Positions 38,590 to 48,684 of a DNA stretch of 64,000 bases are shown here, one piece after another (position 1 is the first letter of the stretch; each line of letters opens with the position of its first letter). Both the position numbers and the translations under genes were made by a program. The DNA is taken from contig CACJML010000002.1 in assembly GCA_902594515.1 (NCBI GenBank), forward strand, positions 192,911-256,910. The letters run 5' to 3'. Below the pieces are notes generated by a model, which ran no database searches, was not told the origin of the DNA, and saw only the letters and a program-made list of their open reading frames with translations. The DNA is from an uncultured SAR86 cluster bacterium (GTDB lineage Bacteria; Pseudomonadota; Gammaproteobacteria; Magnimaribacterales; D2472).

Positions 38590-39688
38590 TTTTTAGGTTT
38601 ACGATAATTCCTTCGTTTGGATTAATTTTTCCAGAAACTACTTCTTCGTATGTACTGATAAAGTTTTCTAAACCATCAATCTCTTTGATCTGCATCCAGT
38701 TATTGCTCTGCAGCGCTCTTGCAGTCATGAATAAGTTTGTTTTCTCAGCATAACCATCATGTCCCCAGTCTCCTATTCGTTTTTGAATATGAGCAGGGGC
38801 AAAAAAGAATTCAGTCCTTTCTCTTAACATTGCTTGCCCGAGTGCATCTTCAGCAGTTGTTTTATTATCCCAATGAGTCATCCCAACCGTAAGGCACTTA
38901 AGCATGTTGTCTGCGAGCTTGTCATGCAGGGTTCCCAAGATCGCTCGATTACCTGCCATGTCTACCATTACAGTGCCTTGTGAATAATCAATTTTTTCTA
39001 GTTGATCATAATTAATGACCTCATCGTAACAACCGAGATCTTCAACAAATTTTGAGTTTGTTACAGAAGTCAATCCAACTACTTTTGGTGAAATTTTTGA
39101 ATCTGCAAGGCCTTGAGCCAAGCCAATAGCCGTCTTGCTCGAAGCACTTATAATGATTATCTGTGATGCACCTAGATATTGGTCTTCCTCTAAGGAGTCA
39201 CATAAACAAAAAGCAGTAATATGAAGTGGAAACAAAAGCGCTCTGATTGGATCCATTGATGGGTCATAGTTGCTTTCACCTTTAAGTCTTAGATAGTTAT
39301 TGTATACGGGAGGCAGCTCTTTTCGATGAGCTTTGCCATCACTAAAGCTCTGATCAGAAATTTTGACTGGGCTTAAGACCAGTGAATCTGCTGCAGGAAA
39401 ATATCCAAATAACCTCTCACCAACATCTAGATTCTGATTATTTGATTCAACTATTTCTGCAAATCCCCACATGGGTATGCAACCCCAACCGTTGTCACCA
39501 TTTTGTGCAGCTGGAAAAAATTTCCAGTATCCAATTGTGTCTCCAGCAACTCCGTAGGTAACGTTATTAGCCGTAAATGCAAAGCTTTCAATTTTCAAAA
39601 GAATTTCTCCATCTTCAATAATTGGGAGATCTGCGTTAATAATTCTTGATTTTGTAAGGTCAGATTTAAAAGTTTGAAACTGATTCAT
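38582..39688 (-). CDS. DUF2855 family protein (MDR-like)
   Basis: IESFAFTANNVTYGVAGDTIGYWKFFPA, quinone-oxidoreductase-like N-terminus. Confidence 0.82.
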   Translation of the reverse strand: MNQFQTFKSDLTKSRIINADLPIIEDGEILLKIESFAFTANNVTYGVAGDTIGYWKFFPAAQNGDNGWGCIPMWGFAEIVESNNQNLDVGERLFGYFPAADSLVLSPVKISDQSFSDGKAHRKELPPVYNNYLRLKGESNYDPSMDPIRALLFPLHITAFCLCDSLEEDQYLGASQIIIISASSKTAIGLAQGLADSKISPKVVGLTSVTNSKFVEDLGCYDEVINYDQLEKIDYSQGTVMVDMAGNRAILGTLHDKLADNMLKCLTVGMTHWDNKTTAEDALGQAMLRERTEFFFAPAHIQKRIGDWGHDGYAEKTNLFMTARALQSNNWMQIKEIDGLENFISTYEEVVSGKINPNEGIIVNLKNA

Positions 39689-39694
39689 AATTGC

Positions 39695-40180
39695 CTAAAC
39701 ATTATTTTTTAAAATTGATAACCCAAAAAGAACCAATAAAATAATTGAAATATATGGTGCTCCCACTGAGCCTGGAGTCATTCCATAAGTGTAAAGACCT
39801 TGTACAGCTATTTCTTCTCTGATCAGTGGATAGCCAAAGGTTCTAAAAGCCCACTCAAATATCCATAACAAATACATCAGCGGAATCAATGCTCTGTACC
39901 TAAAAATAACTATCCAACAAACTATGCAAAATATAAGCTGAGCAAAGCCCCATAAAGAAAAAAATCTATAAATTAGGAGCATTGGATCAGGGTCGCCTGA
40001 TATTACTTGAAAATTTGCTATTTGATGAAATCCATATTGCTCAAACAGCATATGAATAATTGCTCGCCATGACATTAAAAGTGTAAAAAGAATAAATCCC
40101 CACAAGGCAAATCGATGTCCTTGAAAATTATTATCAGCAATTTTTGGCAGAATATTTTTAAAAGCTAAATTTGCCATCAT
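39695..40180 (-). CDS. Hypothetical membrane protein
   Basis: Several TM helices; overlaps the upstream DUF1330 gene. Confidence 0.65.
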   Translation of the reverse strand: MMANLAFKNILPKIADNNFQGHRFALWGFILFTLLMSWRAIIHMLFEQYGFHQIANFQVISGDPDPMLLIYRFFSLWGFAQLIFCIVCWIVIFRYRALIPLMYLLWIFEWAFRTFGYPLIREEIAVQGLYTYGMTPGSVGAPYISIILLVLFGLSILKNNV

Positions 40181-40661
40181 CCTTAATTTCGATATTGAGT
40201 TGTCCAGCTAAACCAGCTATTCGGTGTTTTTCACTTTCTAAATATTCTTCACTCGTTGCCATTTGATACATAGCTTTCCTGCTTGGATAACGTACAACTG
40301 CAACAACATCCCATAAATCCTCAACATCTCCAAGAATAAGTCTTTGAACTTCTCCAGCAAAAATTGGTTCAGCGCCTACCTTTGCTAAATGAGCAGTAAC
40401 TTCATTGGCATAAATGGTGTAAGCTTCCTCGCCAGTAAGATTGGTCTCTCTTCCATCTTCGTACTCAGCTTTATCTTTGAAGGTAAGAAGATTTACTGCC
40501 AGGAAAGACTCATCCTCTCCTAAAGCAAAACCTGCAATCTGAAGAGGAGTTGGTGAAACTGCATTTGTAAAGGAATTGGATTCGTTTGAATATGAAGTAT
40601 TGTTGATTAAAAAAAATATTAAGCCACTAATGATAACTAAGCCTATTAAGTACTTCTTCAT
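40158..40661 (-). CDS. DUF1330-like protein with N-terminal signal/anchor
   Basis: EYEDGRETNLTGEEAYTIYANEVTAHLAKVG...VVRYPSRKAMYQM. Confidence 0.78.
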   Translation of the reverse strand: MKKYLIGLVIISGLIFFLINNTSYSNESNSFTNAVSPTPLQIAGFALGEDESFLAVNLLTFKDKAEYEDGRETNLTGEEAYTIYANEVTAHLAKVGAEPIFAGEVQRLILGDVEDLWDVVAVVRYPSRKAMYQMATSEEYLESEKHRIAGLAGQLNIEIKDDGKFSF

Positions 40662-41071
40662 AGGTCTCCTTCTTTAATTTCTATATTCAGTTGACCTTCT
40701 AATCCAGCTGCACGGTGGGCTTCACTTTTTTGATAGTCAGGATCCATTAACATTTCAAGCATTGCCTTCCTGCTGGGATATTGTGCAATAGCAACACTGT
40801 CCCAAAGATCTTCAACCTCACCGATCATTAAACGACTTATCTTGCCACCAAAAACCAATTTACCTCCAATTTTTGCTAAATGTTTAGTTACCTCCTGGCC
40901 GTAAATTGAATAAGCCTCTTTGCCGGTAAGATCTGTTTCTCTTCCATCTTCATATTCTGCTTTTTTCTTGAATTTCAATAAATTCAACATAGCAATGGGT
41001 GTTTTAGTATCGCCTTCAAAAAAACCCTCCATTTGTGTTTGATGAGGACGTGTGTGATTTTTTACTTTCAT
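40658..41071 (-). CDS. DUF1330-like protein, cytosolic paralogue
   Basis: EYEDGRETDLTGKEAYSIYGQEVTKHLAKIG...AQYPSRKAMLEM. Confidence 0.8.
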   Translation of the reverse strand: MKVKNHTRPHQTQMEGFFEGDTKTPIAMLNLLKFKKKAEYEDGRETDLTGKEAYSIYGQEVTKHLAKIGGKLVFGGKISRLMIGEVEDLWDSVAIAQYPSRKAMLEMLMDPDYQKSEAHRAAGLEGQLNIEIKEGDL

Positions 41072-41073
41072 GC

Positions 41074-41688
41074 TTACTCCCCCAAAGTGATTGCTTTTGC
41101 AAAAGCTGGTCTTGCTTTGATCCTTTCAACATAAGCCCTAATGTTACTCATGTCATCACCGACGCATCCGAGTCTATTAGCCATAAAACATGAGTGGCCA
41201 AGCATCAGATCAGCAGCAGAAAATTTACCAATTAAGTACTCTTTGTCAGCTAAGTTTTCATTAACGGGCACCAATGATTTGGTGAGTAAGTTTTTGGCTT
41301 GGTTTAAGACAGTCTCATCCCTTCGATCAGGTGGCAACAAAAGAGTCTGAACAACTATCTGATTCATTGGTGGCATTACCATACCCTCACAATAGTGATA
41401 CCACTGCAAGTAGTAGGGAAACTCAGCAGCATCTGAGCTGGGTTTTAATCCACCATTTTTATGGCGCTCCAGAATGTAATCAATGATAGCCCCGGATTCA
41501 AAAATTGATACCTCACCATCCTCTAATACCGGAACCCTACCCAGTGCATGCCTTGCTCTATGTTCTGGAGATTTTAGCCCCTCTTTTGTAAAAGGCATGA
41601 TATTGACCTCGTATTCCAAACCTAACTCCTCTAATAACCAGATCACTCGACCTGCTCTAGTTCCTGCAACAAAGTGAACTTTTAACAT
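41074..41688 (-). CDS. Glutathione S-transferase family protein
   Basis: [25 protein letters not shown]. Confidence 0.9.
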   Translation of the reverse strand: MLKVHFVAGTRAGRVIWLLEELGLEYEVNIMPFTKEGLKSPEHRARHALGRVPVLEDGEVSIFESGAIIDYILERHKNGGLKPSSDAAEFPYYLQWYHYCEGMVMPPMNQIVVQTLLLPPDRRDETVLNQAKNLLTKSLVPVNENLADKEYLIGKFSAADLMLGHSCFMANRLGCVGDDMSNIRAYVERIKARPAFAKAITLGE

Positions 41689-41700
41689 AATTTTTTCCCC

Positions 41701-42384
41701 TTATTTTTTAACCATTTTTTCAGCATTTTTTGCAAATTCTTTTGCTTTCTCATCGTCATCCAACATGCTTTCTATCTTAATAGGAACCTCAATGCCTTTG
41801 ACCATGCCTGGCTGTTCGTACATAGCTTTTATCCACCTATCTAAGTGATCAAGACCATCAACATTGATGCCGGACCATTTATGCGTTCGAACCCAGCACC
41901 AGTTTGCAATATCAGCAATTGAAAATTCTCCAGCCAACCATTCATTGTCTTTTAGATGTGTATCTAAAACTTCAAAAAGTCTTCTGCCTTCATTTTGATA
42001 GCGATCAATAGCAGGTTGAATTTTTTCTGGAAAATACCTAAAAAATACATTGGCTTGTCCCATCATAGGACCAACACCACCCATCTGAAACATCAACCAC
42101 TCAAGGACTTTAGCTTTTTTAGTAGGATCTGAAGAGATTAGTTTTCCTGACTTTTCAGCCAGGTATATCATAATTGCACCAGATTCAAAGATAGATAAGT
42201 TATCTGCACTCTTATCAACAATTGCAGGAATTCTCCCGTTGGGGCTAATTTTCAAAAAATCAGGCTTCTTTTGTTCGTTTTCCATGAGGTTAACAACATG
42301 AACCTCATAGTCCATATTTAAGGCTTCTAAAGTACATGAAACCTTGTGCCCATTAGGTGTGGGTGCTGTATAAAAATCGATCAT
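41701..42384 (-). CDS. Glutathione S-transferase family protein
   Basis: [47 protein letters not shown]. Confidence 0.91.
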   Translation of the reverse strand: MIDFYTAPTPNGHKVSCTLEALNMDYEVHVVNLMENEQKKPDFLKISPNGRIPAIVDKSADNLSIFESGAIMIYLAEKSGKLISSDPTKKAKVLEWLMFQMGGVGPMMGQANVFFRYFPEKIQPAIDRYQNEGRRLFEVLDTHLKDNEWLAGEFSIADIANWCWVRTHKWSGINVDGLDHLDRWIKAMYEQPGMVKGIEVPIKIESMLDDDEKAKEFAKNAEKMVKK

Positions 42385-42386
42385 GG

Positions 42387-43454
42387 TTACTCCTTAATAA
42401 AGTTTATTAAAATATTAGATAATTGTTTTGGCCTAGTCCACTGATAGAAATGGCCTCCTCCTATGTGAGGGGCACTTTTAGCATTGGGAGCCATTCTCAA
42501 CACATCTTTTTCAATGCCATTGGTTACAGGATCATCTCCAGCAAATACTGAAAGAAAAGGTAATGATGATGTAGCAAAAAAGTCCCTAGCTTTTTTTTGT
42601 GCCTCTAGAGACTGATCTGGAATAATGGGTACATGGCTTGGCATTGCTCTAGGACCCATCTTGTAAGAGGGATTTGGAAAGGGAGCTTCGTAAGCTTTTG
42701 CGAGATTTGTTCTAAATGGAGAGATGCTTTCTAAGCCAAGTTTAAAAAATAAATAGTGTCCTATAGCTGATAGCCTTGATCTCTTTTCCATCATCATTGA
42801 GTTGAGCATGCCTATTGGTAAATTTTTTGTGTCCCAGCAAAATTTTTGCCAATACATAAATTTCAAAGCCACATGATCTGATGCCCCATCAGCATCCATC
42901 TTTCTTACCTCTTTTGCCATACTGTAAGGTGTTAACTTAATTGAGCTCGCTCTAAATTCTTTAATTTGATCTATGACGTCTTGAGGAACATCTGGGTTGT
43001 ATGGTAATCCGGTATTCCCCATCGAAACTTTCTTAAACCGATGAGGAGCATTTGCAATCATTCTAAGACCAATTAGGCCTCCCCAATCTTGACCAAAAAA
43101 TGTCAGTTCTTTGAAATCATTAACTTCAAGCCAAGCTGACATCCAATCTACTTGATTTTGATAAGAGTAATCATCTCGGGCAGCAGGCTTATCCGATTTG
43201 CCATAACCCACAAGATCTGGAGCAATGACTCTTACTCCTGCGTCATTAAGAACAGGAATCATGCGAGCATAAAGATAGCTCCAAACAGGCTGACCATGCA
43301 TTGCTAATAAAACAGGACCATCCCTTGGGCCTTCGTCAATATGATGTATTCTTAAGGGAGTTCCATCGCTTGAAATTATCTCTGTGTATACTGGTTTAAA
43401 AGGATAATCCTTTATGCCCTCAAAACATTTATCAGGTGTACGTAAGACTTGCAT
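42387..43454 (-). CDS. Haloalkane dehalogenase-like alpha/beta hydrolase
   Basis: [38 protein letters not shown], nucleophile [19 protein letters not shown]. Confidence 0.83.
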   Translation of the reverse strand: MQVLRTPDKCFEGIKDYPFKPVYTEIISSDGTPLRIHHIDEGPRDGPVLLAMHGQPVWSYLYARMIPVLNDAGVRVIAPDLVGYGKSDKPAARDDYSYQNQVDWMSAWLEVNDFKELTFFGQDWGGLIGLRMIANAPHRFKKVSMGNTGLPYNPDVPQDVIDQIKEFRASSIKLTPYSMAKEVRKMDADGASDHVALKFMYWQKFCWDTKNLPIGMLNSMMMEKRSRLSAIGHYLFFKLGLESISPFRTNLAKAYEAPFPNPSYKMGPRAMPSHVPIIPDQSLEAQKKARDFFATSSLPFLSVFAGDDPVTNGIEKDVLRMAPNAKSAPHIGGGHFYQWTRPKQLSNILINFIKE

Positions 43455-43480
43455 TAGTAATGAATCCCTAAGACATAATG

Positions 43481-43507
43481 ACTATTGACACTATATATGT
43501 CAATAGT
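43481..43507. promoter_or_regulatory. Perfect inverted repeat, candidate TetR operator with divergent -35 boxes
   Basis: ACTATTGACA-CTATATA-TGTCAATAGT; + strand TTGACA-17-TAATAT, - strand TTGACA-17-CATTAT. Confidence 0.78.
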
Positions 43508-43519
43508 TAATATATTTTG

Positions 43520-44122
43520 ATGAGCAATCAACCTGCGTTAAAGATAAAAACTAGCGATGGTCGTTTCGCTAGAAGCCAAAAAACAAAAGACGCTATTGTA
43601 AAAGCTCTACTTAAACTCCTTAACGATACACCTTTCCCAACAGCAGAACAGGTAGCCAAGGAATCAAAGATTGGCCTTAGAACTGTTTACAGACAATTTA
43701 AAGATATGGAAAGCATCTATCTCTCCTTACATGAAGAATGTCTATATTTTCTAAACAAAATGTTTGAAAATGAAATTGACGTTAATCAATCTTTTGAGGA
43801 AAGAATAAATTTTGCTGTTTCCGAAAGACTGAAAATTTATAGCGAATATGAAACTTTATTCATAGCTACTATTTCAAATGCTGCTCGATTACCAATCCTT
43901 GTTGATCAAGTGGCTGCATCCTATCAAATCATGCGTAAGAGATTTATTAAGATTGTTCCTGAAATTAAAAATCTTTCCGGTATTAAATCTGATCTTCTCT
44001 TTACAAGAATTCTATTTCCGACATGGTTTTCATTGCGTAACGTCCTGAGGCATGATCAAAAAACAATCATTAATGAACTCTCGATTGATTTAATGGAATA
44101 CATCAAATCTAATATTAAATAA
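43520..44122 (+). CDS. TetR/AcrR-family transcriptional regulator
   Basis: HTH FPTAEQVAKESKIGLRTVYRQFKDMESIYLSL; ATG at 43520 preferred over TTG at 43517. Confidence 0.88.
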   Translation: MSNQPALKIKTSDGRFARSQKTKDAIVKALLKLLNDTPFPTAEQVAKESKIGLRTVYRQFKDMESIYLSLHEECLYFLNKMFENEIDVNQSFEERINFAVSERLKIYSEYETLFIATISNAARLPILVDQVAASYQIMRKRFIKIVPEIKNLSGIKSDLLFTRILFPTWFSLRNVLRHDQKTIINELSIDLMEYIKSNIK

Positions 44123-44161
44123 TTTTTATTACCTCGATAAGATATATCTTTGATTTAAAAA

Positions 44162-44185
44162 AAAGGCAGCCAAAAGGCTGCCTTT
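44162..44185. terminator. Bidirectional intrinsic terminator between tetR and the TonB receptor
   Basis: AAAGGCAGCC-AAAA-GGCTGCCTTT, flanking A tract gives a T tract on the minus strand. Confidence 0.87.
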
Positions 44186-44206
44186 ATAAGTTATGAATTA
44201 ACTAAC

Positions 44207-46747
44207 TTAAAAGTTAAATGTCACTTGGAAACCAACTTGCCTACCTCGGTTGGTAGATGCTTCATAAAATTTTGAAGGCAATCCACTGCCGCCAGGCATA
44301 CCATATTCAGTGTAGTAATTTGGTACGAAAGCTAGGTCGACATCATCAAGCATATTCTTAACAAATACGTTTACATCCCACTGACCATCAGCCGATCTCC
44401 ATCCAAGGAAAATATTTGCAAGATACAGCTCTTCAATTGAAAGCTCTTTATTAAGACCACTGTCTCTGGCATCTCTCCAATTAATGTTGTATCGAGTATA
44501 TCTTTCTCCACCAGCATAAGATGGAACTGTATGATCGAGGTAGAACGTCCAAGAAGTTTCAGCGGCATCGTTTAATGGCATTCCACTCACGTCCATTGAT
44601 GCAACAGTTGGTCCTGAATATGTTGGATCATTAATGTATCCAATAGAACCAGAGTCAAACTCGCTTTCACTCTGAGTAAAGCTACCACCAAGAACTAAGT
44701 TTTCATTAACAATATATTTATACTCAATATCCATACCTGTCATTGAGGCATCGTTATTGTTAAAGATTCCACCCTGAACCTGCGCAGTTTGACCTGTAGC
44801 ACCTGTAGCGCCATAGGTCATTGCAGTAACGTCATCCCACTTACGTTGGTAATTATCAAATGTGTAATCATAATAGGCAGCATTCAGTCTTAATCTGCCA
44901 TCAAGGAAAGTACCTTTCATACCAATTTCTGTCATGTCAGTTTCTTCTTCTGCAAAAGGAACAAGACTTGGTGCTATAGGCGTATTCGCTAAGGTTCCAC
45001 CAGGACTTCTGTAACCTTGCTCAACGGCAAAGTATAGAAGCACATCATCATCAACAAAGTGTCCAATTTTAAAATTACCGGTAGTTGATTCACTGCTCAA
45101 TGCCATAAGGTTCTGAGGAATTAATTCAAACGAACTTCCGCCACCATCCATGATGCCAACAAGTTGTGTTAGTGGAAGATATATCTGTTGAGATCTATAA
45201 CCCTCTAATTCCTGCTCTCTAAAACCAAATTGAACAAAAGTTTGATCGCTGATGTTATATTTAAAGTTTGCAAAAACAGCCTCAGTTTTGTTATTAACAA
45301 TGTAATCCGTACATGCCATCACCACGCTTCGTGCGGCAAATATACCTGGGCTTGCTAAATCAGCTTCGCAAGCATTAAAAGGTGTTTTGTAATCAAATGG
45401 CACCAATGGTTTGTATAAAAAAGGTGCAACTTCGGTAATAGAGTATGATCTATCTAAATCAGCATGTGTAAATGTTTCAGAATCTCTGTTAAAAACACCA
45501 ATTGTGTACTCTAACTTATCGTTATCTTGATTAGATAATCTTGCCTCAAATGTTTCGATTCCAGCATTGGTTCTGACCTCTTGAGGATATCCGTACACAA
45601 AAGCACCAGCATAGTCCCTATCAATAAGGCCCAATGTGTCATTTTCATAATCTGAAACTCTTAAAGAGAAAAGATGTGAACCCATATCATAATCCACCAT
45701 AAGATTTAGGGTCTCGCCTGAATTATTTTGATATGCTCTTTGGAAATGAAGTGCTTTCCTATCTTCAGGATCTAGAGGTCCTGAAAGATCACTGTAGTTA
45801 GGTCTATGCAGTGTTGCAAGCTGAGCTGCTCCAGCTGCTCCTCCTGGTAACATGGCTAAAAAACCAAGATAAGAACCAACAAAATGTGCATAAGAATTGT
45901 AGGTTTGAGCTGGTCCAAGCATACCAGCTGTTGCAGGATTCACATATCCAGCTAGGTCTATTGTAATTGGCCCTTCAGAACCAGCAACGGCTCGAGGCGC
46001 CTCGCTGGTTGATTCCATGTTCTGATACTTCAGCCTGACAGACATGTTATCACTTGGCTCCCAATTCAGGGAAATCCTAAAAGAATCGTACTCATGATCC
46101 TCTTCTTGACCATTTCGTATATTTCTTACTTCATTACCTCCTGTGTCATTAGTCACGGCAGCAAATCTTAGTGCCATGGTATCGCTAATGCCTACATCGG
46201 AGGCATATTCTAAAATGGATGTATTATTATCTGCGAATGAAGTTTTAAGATAACCATTTCTAGCATCGCTTCCAATTTCTGCATCACGGGTATAAATTTG
46301 TAAGGCACCACCAGTACTCACAACACCTTGAAGTGTTCCTTGAGCACCTTTAAGAATTTCAACTCTTTCGGTGTCATACATCTGATAAAAAGCAACTTGT
46401 GGTCGAACTGGCATTTCATCAATGTAGGCTTGAATTGGTTGGTCATTACCGCCGTCAGGATCAACTTTTTGCCCTCTGATAGTAATGACTGATCTGCGTG
46501 GATCAATTTGAGTAAATTCAACACCTGAAACTAGTTGAGAAAGCTCTCCTAGTTCACGAATTTGATAATCATCAATGTCGGCACCGGTAACTGCATTAAC
46601 GGTCTGTGCAATGGATTGAACATTTTCTTCCTTCTTTGTTGCGGTTACAACAACCTCTTCTAGGACAAGCTCATTGTTTTGAGCATATACAGCAGAAGAA
46701 ATTATGCCGATAGGCAACAATAATAATATAGATAATAATTTGCGCAT
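44207..46747 (-). CDS. TonB-dependent receptor
   Basis: Signal peptide, plug EEVVVTATKKEENVQSIAQTVNAVTGADI, C-terminal VGFQVTFNF. Confidence 0.95.
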   Translation of the reverse strand: MRKLLSILLLLPIGIISSAVYAQNNELVLEEVVVTATKKEENVQSIAQTVNAVTGADIDDYQIRELGELSQLVSGVEFTQIDPRRSVITIRGQKVDPDGGNDQPIQAYIDEMPVRPQVAFYQMYDTERVEILKGAQGTLQGVVSTGGALQIYTRDAEIGSDARNGYLKTSFADNNTSILEYASDVGISDTMALRFAAVTNDTGGNEVRNIRNGQEEDHEYDSFRISLNWEPSDNMSVRLKYQNMESTSEAPRAVAGSEGPITIDLAGYVNPATAGMLGPAQTYNSYAHFVGSYLGFLAMLPGGAAGAAQLATLHRPNYSDLSGPLDPEDRKALHFQRAYQNNSGETLNLMVDYDMGSHLFSLRVSDYENDTLGLIDRDYAGAFVYGYPQEVRTNAGIETFEARLSNQDNDKLEYTIGVFNRDSETFTHADLDRSYSITEVAPFLYKPLVPFDYKTPFNACEADLASPGIFAARSVVMACTDYIVNNKTEAVFANFKYNISDQTFVQFGFREQELEGYRSQQIYLPLTQLVGIMDGGGSSFELIPQNLMALSSESTTGNFKIGHFVDDDVLLYFAVEQGYRSPGGTLANTPIAPSLVPFAEEETDMTEIGMKGTFLDGRLRLNAAYYDYTFDNYQRKWDDVTAMTYGATGATGQTAQVQGGIFNNNDASMTGMDIEYKYIVNENLVLGGSFTQSESEFDSGSIGYINDPTYSGPTVASMDVSGMPLNDAAETSWTFYLDHTVPSYAGGERYTRYNINWRDARDSGLNKELSIEELYLANIFLGWRSADGQWDVNVFVKNMLDDVDLAFVPNYYTEYGMPGGSGLPSKFYEASTNRGRQVGFQVTFNF

Positions 46748-46843
46748 TTTTCCCCCTAAAATGAAAAACTTACCAAGAATATACCTTTTTTTATCGTAAA
46801 TATAAACTTTTTTGATGTTTTGAAACCTTGTCAGTTTGACAGT

Positions 46844-47482
46844 CTAGGGTTGGGAAATAATATTTTGTGAATTATTTAATGATGCCTGAATATCTAGAAT
46901 TGATTGGTTGGTCTGCTTTCTGTAATTATCAAAAGCTTCAATGGTCTCATCTAAGAGCAACAACCTTCTTTGTAATGTGTTAATTTGCAGCGCCAGTGCT
47001 TTATATTCCTCACTTTCAACATTAAGTCTGTTTGTAATACCTTCCAAACTGTCCAACTTGGAGCTTAATTTTTTAAAATCGTCCTTCAAACCCTTGATGG
47101 TCTTATTTAACTCTTGATTTTGCTTTTTTAAACCATCAAGCTCAACAAAAATCTTGCTGATATTTACCTTATTTCTTTTATTACTCAGATCCCAAAGCTT
47201 TTTTATTTCTTTGTCTAAAAATTGAAGTTGGGCTCCGGTATCTGTGAGGAATTCTGTACTAACTTCGTCTGCTAATTGAAATTCTTCTTCTAAACTAATG
47301 AGTCTTGATTCAAGGTCTGTTGTATTAACGCCGGTATTTTTAGAAATTTGGCCAACCCATAGCGATAGAAAAAGCATCCCGAATAAAATAATGATAAATA
47401 CGATTGCTAGGATCATACCGCCCTTTTCTTCTATAACTTTATAGATTCTTTGGAAGTCTTCAGGTGATATTTTATCTGTCAT
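46844..47482 (-). CDS. Hypothetical single-TM coiled-coil protein
   Basis: TM MILAIVFIIILFGMLFLSLWV followed by long heptad-rich region. Confidence 0.7.
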   Translation of the reverse strand: MTDKISPEDFQRIYKVIEEKGGMILAIVFIIILFGMLFLSLWVGQISKNTGVNTTDLESRLISLEEEFQLADEVSTEFLTDTGAQLQFLDKEIKKLWDLSNKRNKVNISKIFVELDGLKKQNQELNKTIKGLKDDFKKLSSKLDSLEGITNRLNVESEEYKALALQINTLQRRLLLLDETIEAFDNYRKQTNQSILDIQASLNNSQNIISQP

Positions 47483-47556
47483 GATAGGGGCATTTTGTGT
47501 TTTAATATGTTAATCAATTAACTAACTAATTACTAAAGATTTTTAAATATTAGGCT

Positions 47557-48672
47557 ATGAACTTAGATTTTTCTGACGATCAAAAATTCTTACAAGATGA
47601 AGCACGTAAATTTTTCGATAAGGAAGGTGGTTTAGCTAATGCAAGAAAAGTGATGGATGAAAGTATCAGTCATGATGATTCTCTTTGGGCCAAAATAGTT
47701 GAGCTTGGTTGGACTGGCATAAGAATACCAGAAGAATATGATGGACTTGGGCTTGGGCACCTTGAGTTGTGTGTCATTGCTGAGGAGATAGGTAGAGCTT
47801 TAGCACCTATACCTTTTTCTTCCTCAGTGTATCTTTTTACAGAAACCATCATTAAATATGGGTCTGATGAAATAAAAAAAGAGATTCTACCTAAGCTCGT
47901 GACCGGCGAGGTTGTCGGAACATACGCAGTTGCTGAGGATATGGCAGCTGTTTCAGAAGCTAACCTTTCATGCTCTGTTGATGGGGATGCAATTAACGGT
48001 ACTAAAATTGCTGTCCCTGATGCTGATCTTGCTACTCATGCAATTGTGCTTGCTAAAGCTTCATCAGGTATCGAGCTCAGATTAGTTGACCTCAATGCAG
48101 AAGGTGTCTCTACATCCCTTCAAAAGAACTTAGATAAATCAAGATCATTTTACAAAGTGGAATTTAATAATTCTAAATCATCTTTATTAGGTGAATCGGG
48201 TGCAGGATGGGATTCCCATGTGCATATTATGGATCAGGCAGCGGTGCTTTTTGCTTTTGAGCAGGTGGGCGGATCTCAGCAAGCACTGGATATGGCCAAA
48301 CAATATGCTATGGAACGATATGCATTTGGAAGACAAATTGGTTCATACCAAGCAATTAAGCATAAACTTGCGGACATGTATGTTGCTGTAACGCTCGCAA
48401 AATCAAATTGTTATTATGGTGCTTGGGCACTATCATCGGAGTCATCTGAGTTACCCCTTGCTGCTGCAACTTCACGAGTTAGTGCTACTAAAGCATTTCA
48501 ATTGTGTGCCAAAGAAAATATTCAAACACATGGCGGAAATGGCTTTACTTGGGAATATGATTGTCATCTTTTTTACAAGCGCTCAAAAGTCCTTTCACTA
48601 AACTTAGGATCAGAATCAAGCTGGAAAGAAAAGCTTGTTACTGCAATGGAAAAAACTAATACACTTAATTAA
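47557..48672 (+). CDS. Acyl-CoA dehydrogenase family protein
   Basis: RYAFGRQIGSYQAIKHKLADMYV, IQTHGGNGFTWEYDCHLFYKRSK. Confidence 0.92.
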   Translation: MNLDFSDDQKFLQDEARKFFDKEGGLANARKVMDESISHDDSLWAKIVELGWTGIRIPEEYDGLGLGHLELCVIAEEIGRALAPIPFSSSVYLFTETIIKYGSDEIKKEILPKLVTGEVVGTYAVAEDMAAVSEANLSCSVDGDAINGTKIAVPDADLATHAIVLAKASSGIELRLVDLNAEGVSTSLQKNLDKSRSFYKVEFNNSKSSLLGESGAGWDSHVHIMDQAAVLFAFEQVGGSQQALDMAKQYAMERYAFGRQIGSYQAIKHKLADMYVAVTLAKSNCYYGAWALSSESSELPLAAATSRVSATKAFQLCAKENIQTHGGNGFTWEYDCHLFYKRSKVLSLNLGSESSWKEKLVTAMEKTNTLN

Positions 48673-48684
48673 TAGGAAAAAAAT

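Noticed and set aside
46800-46843. ttgtcagtttgacag inverted repeat upstream of the TonB receptor
   Set aside because: Only a 5-bp stem with a 3-nt loop and no clear T tract directly after it; too weak to call a terminator or operator.
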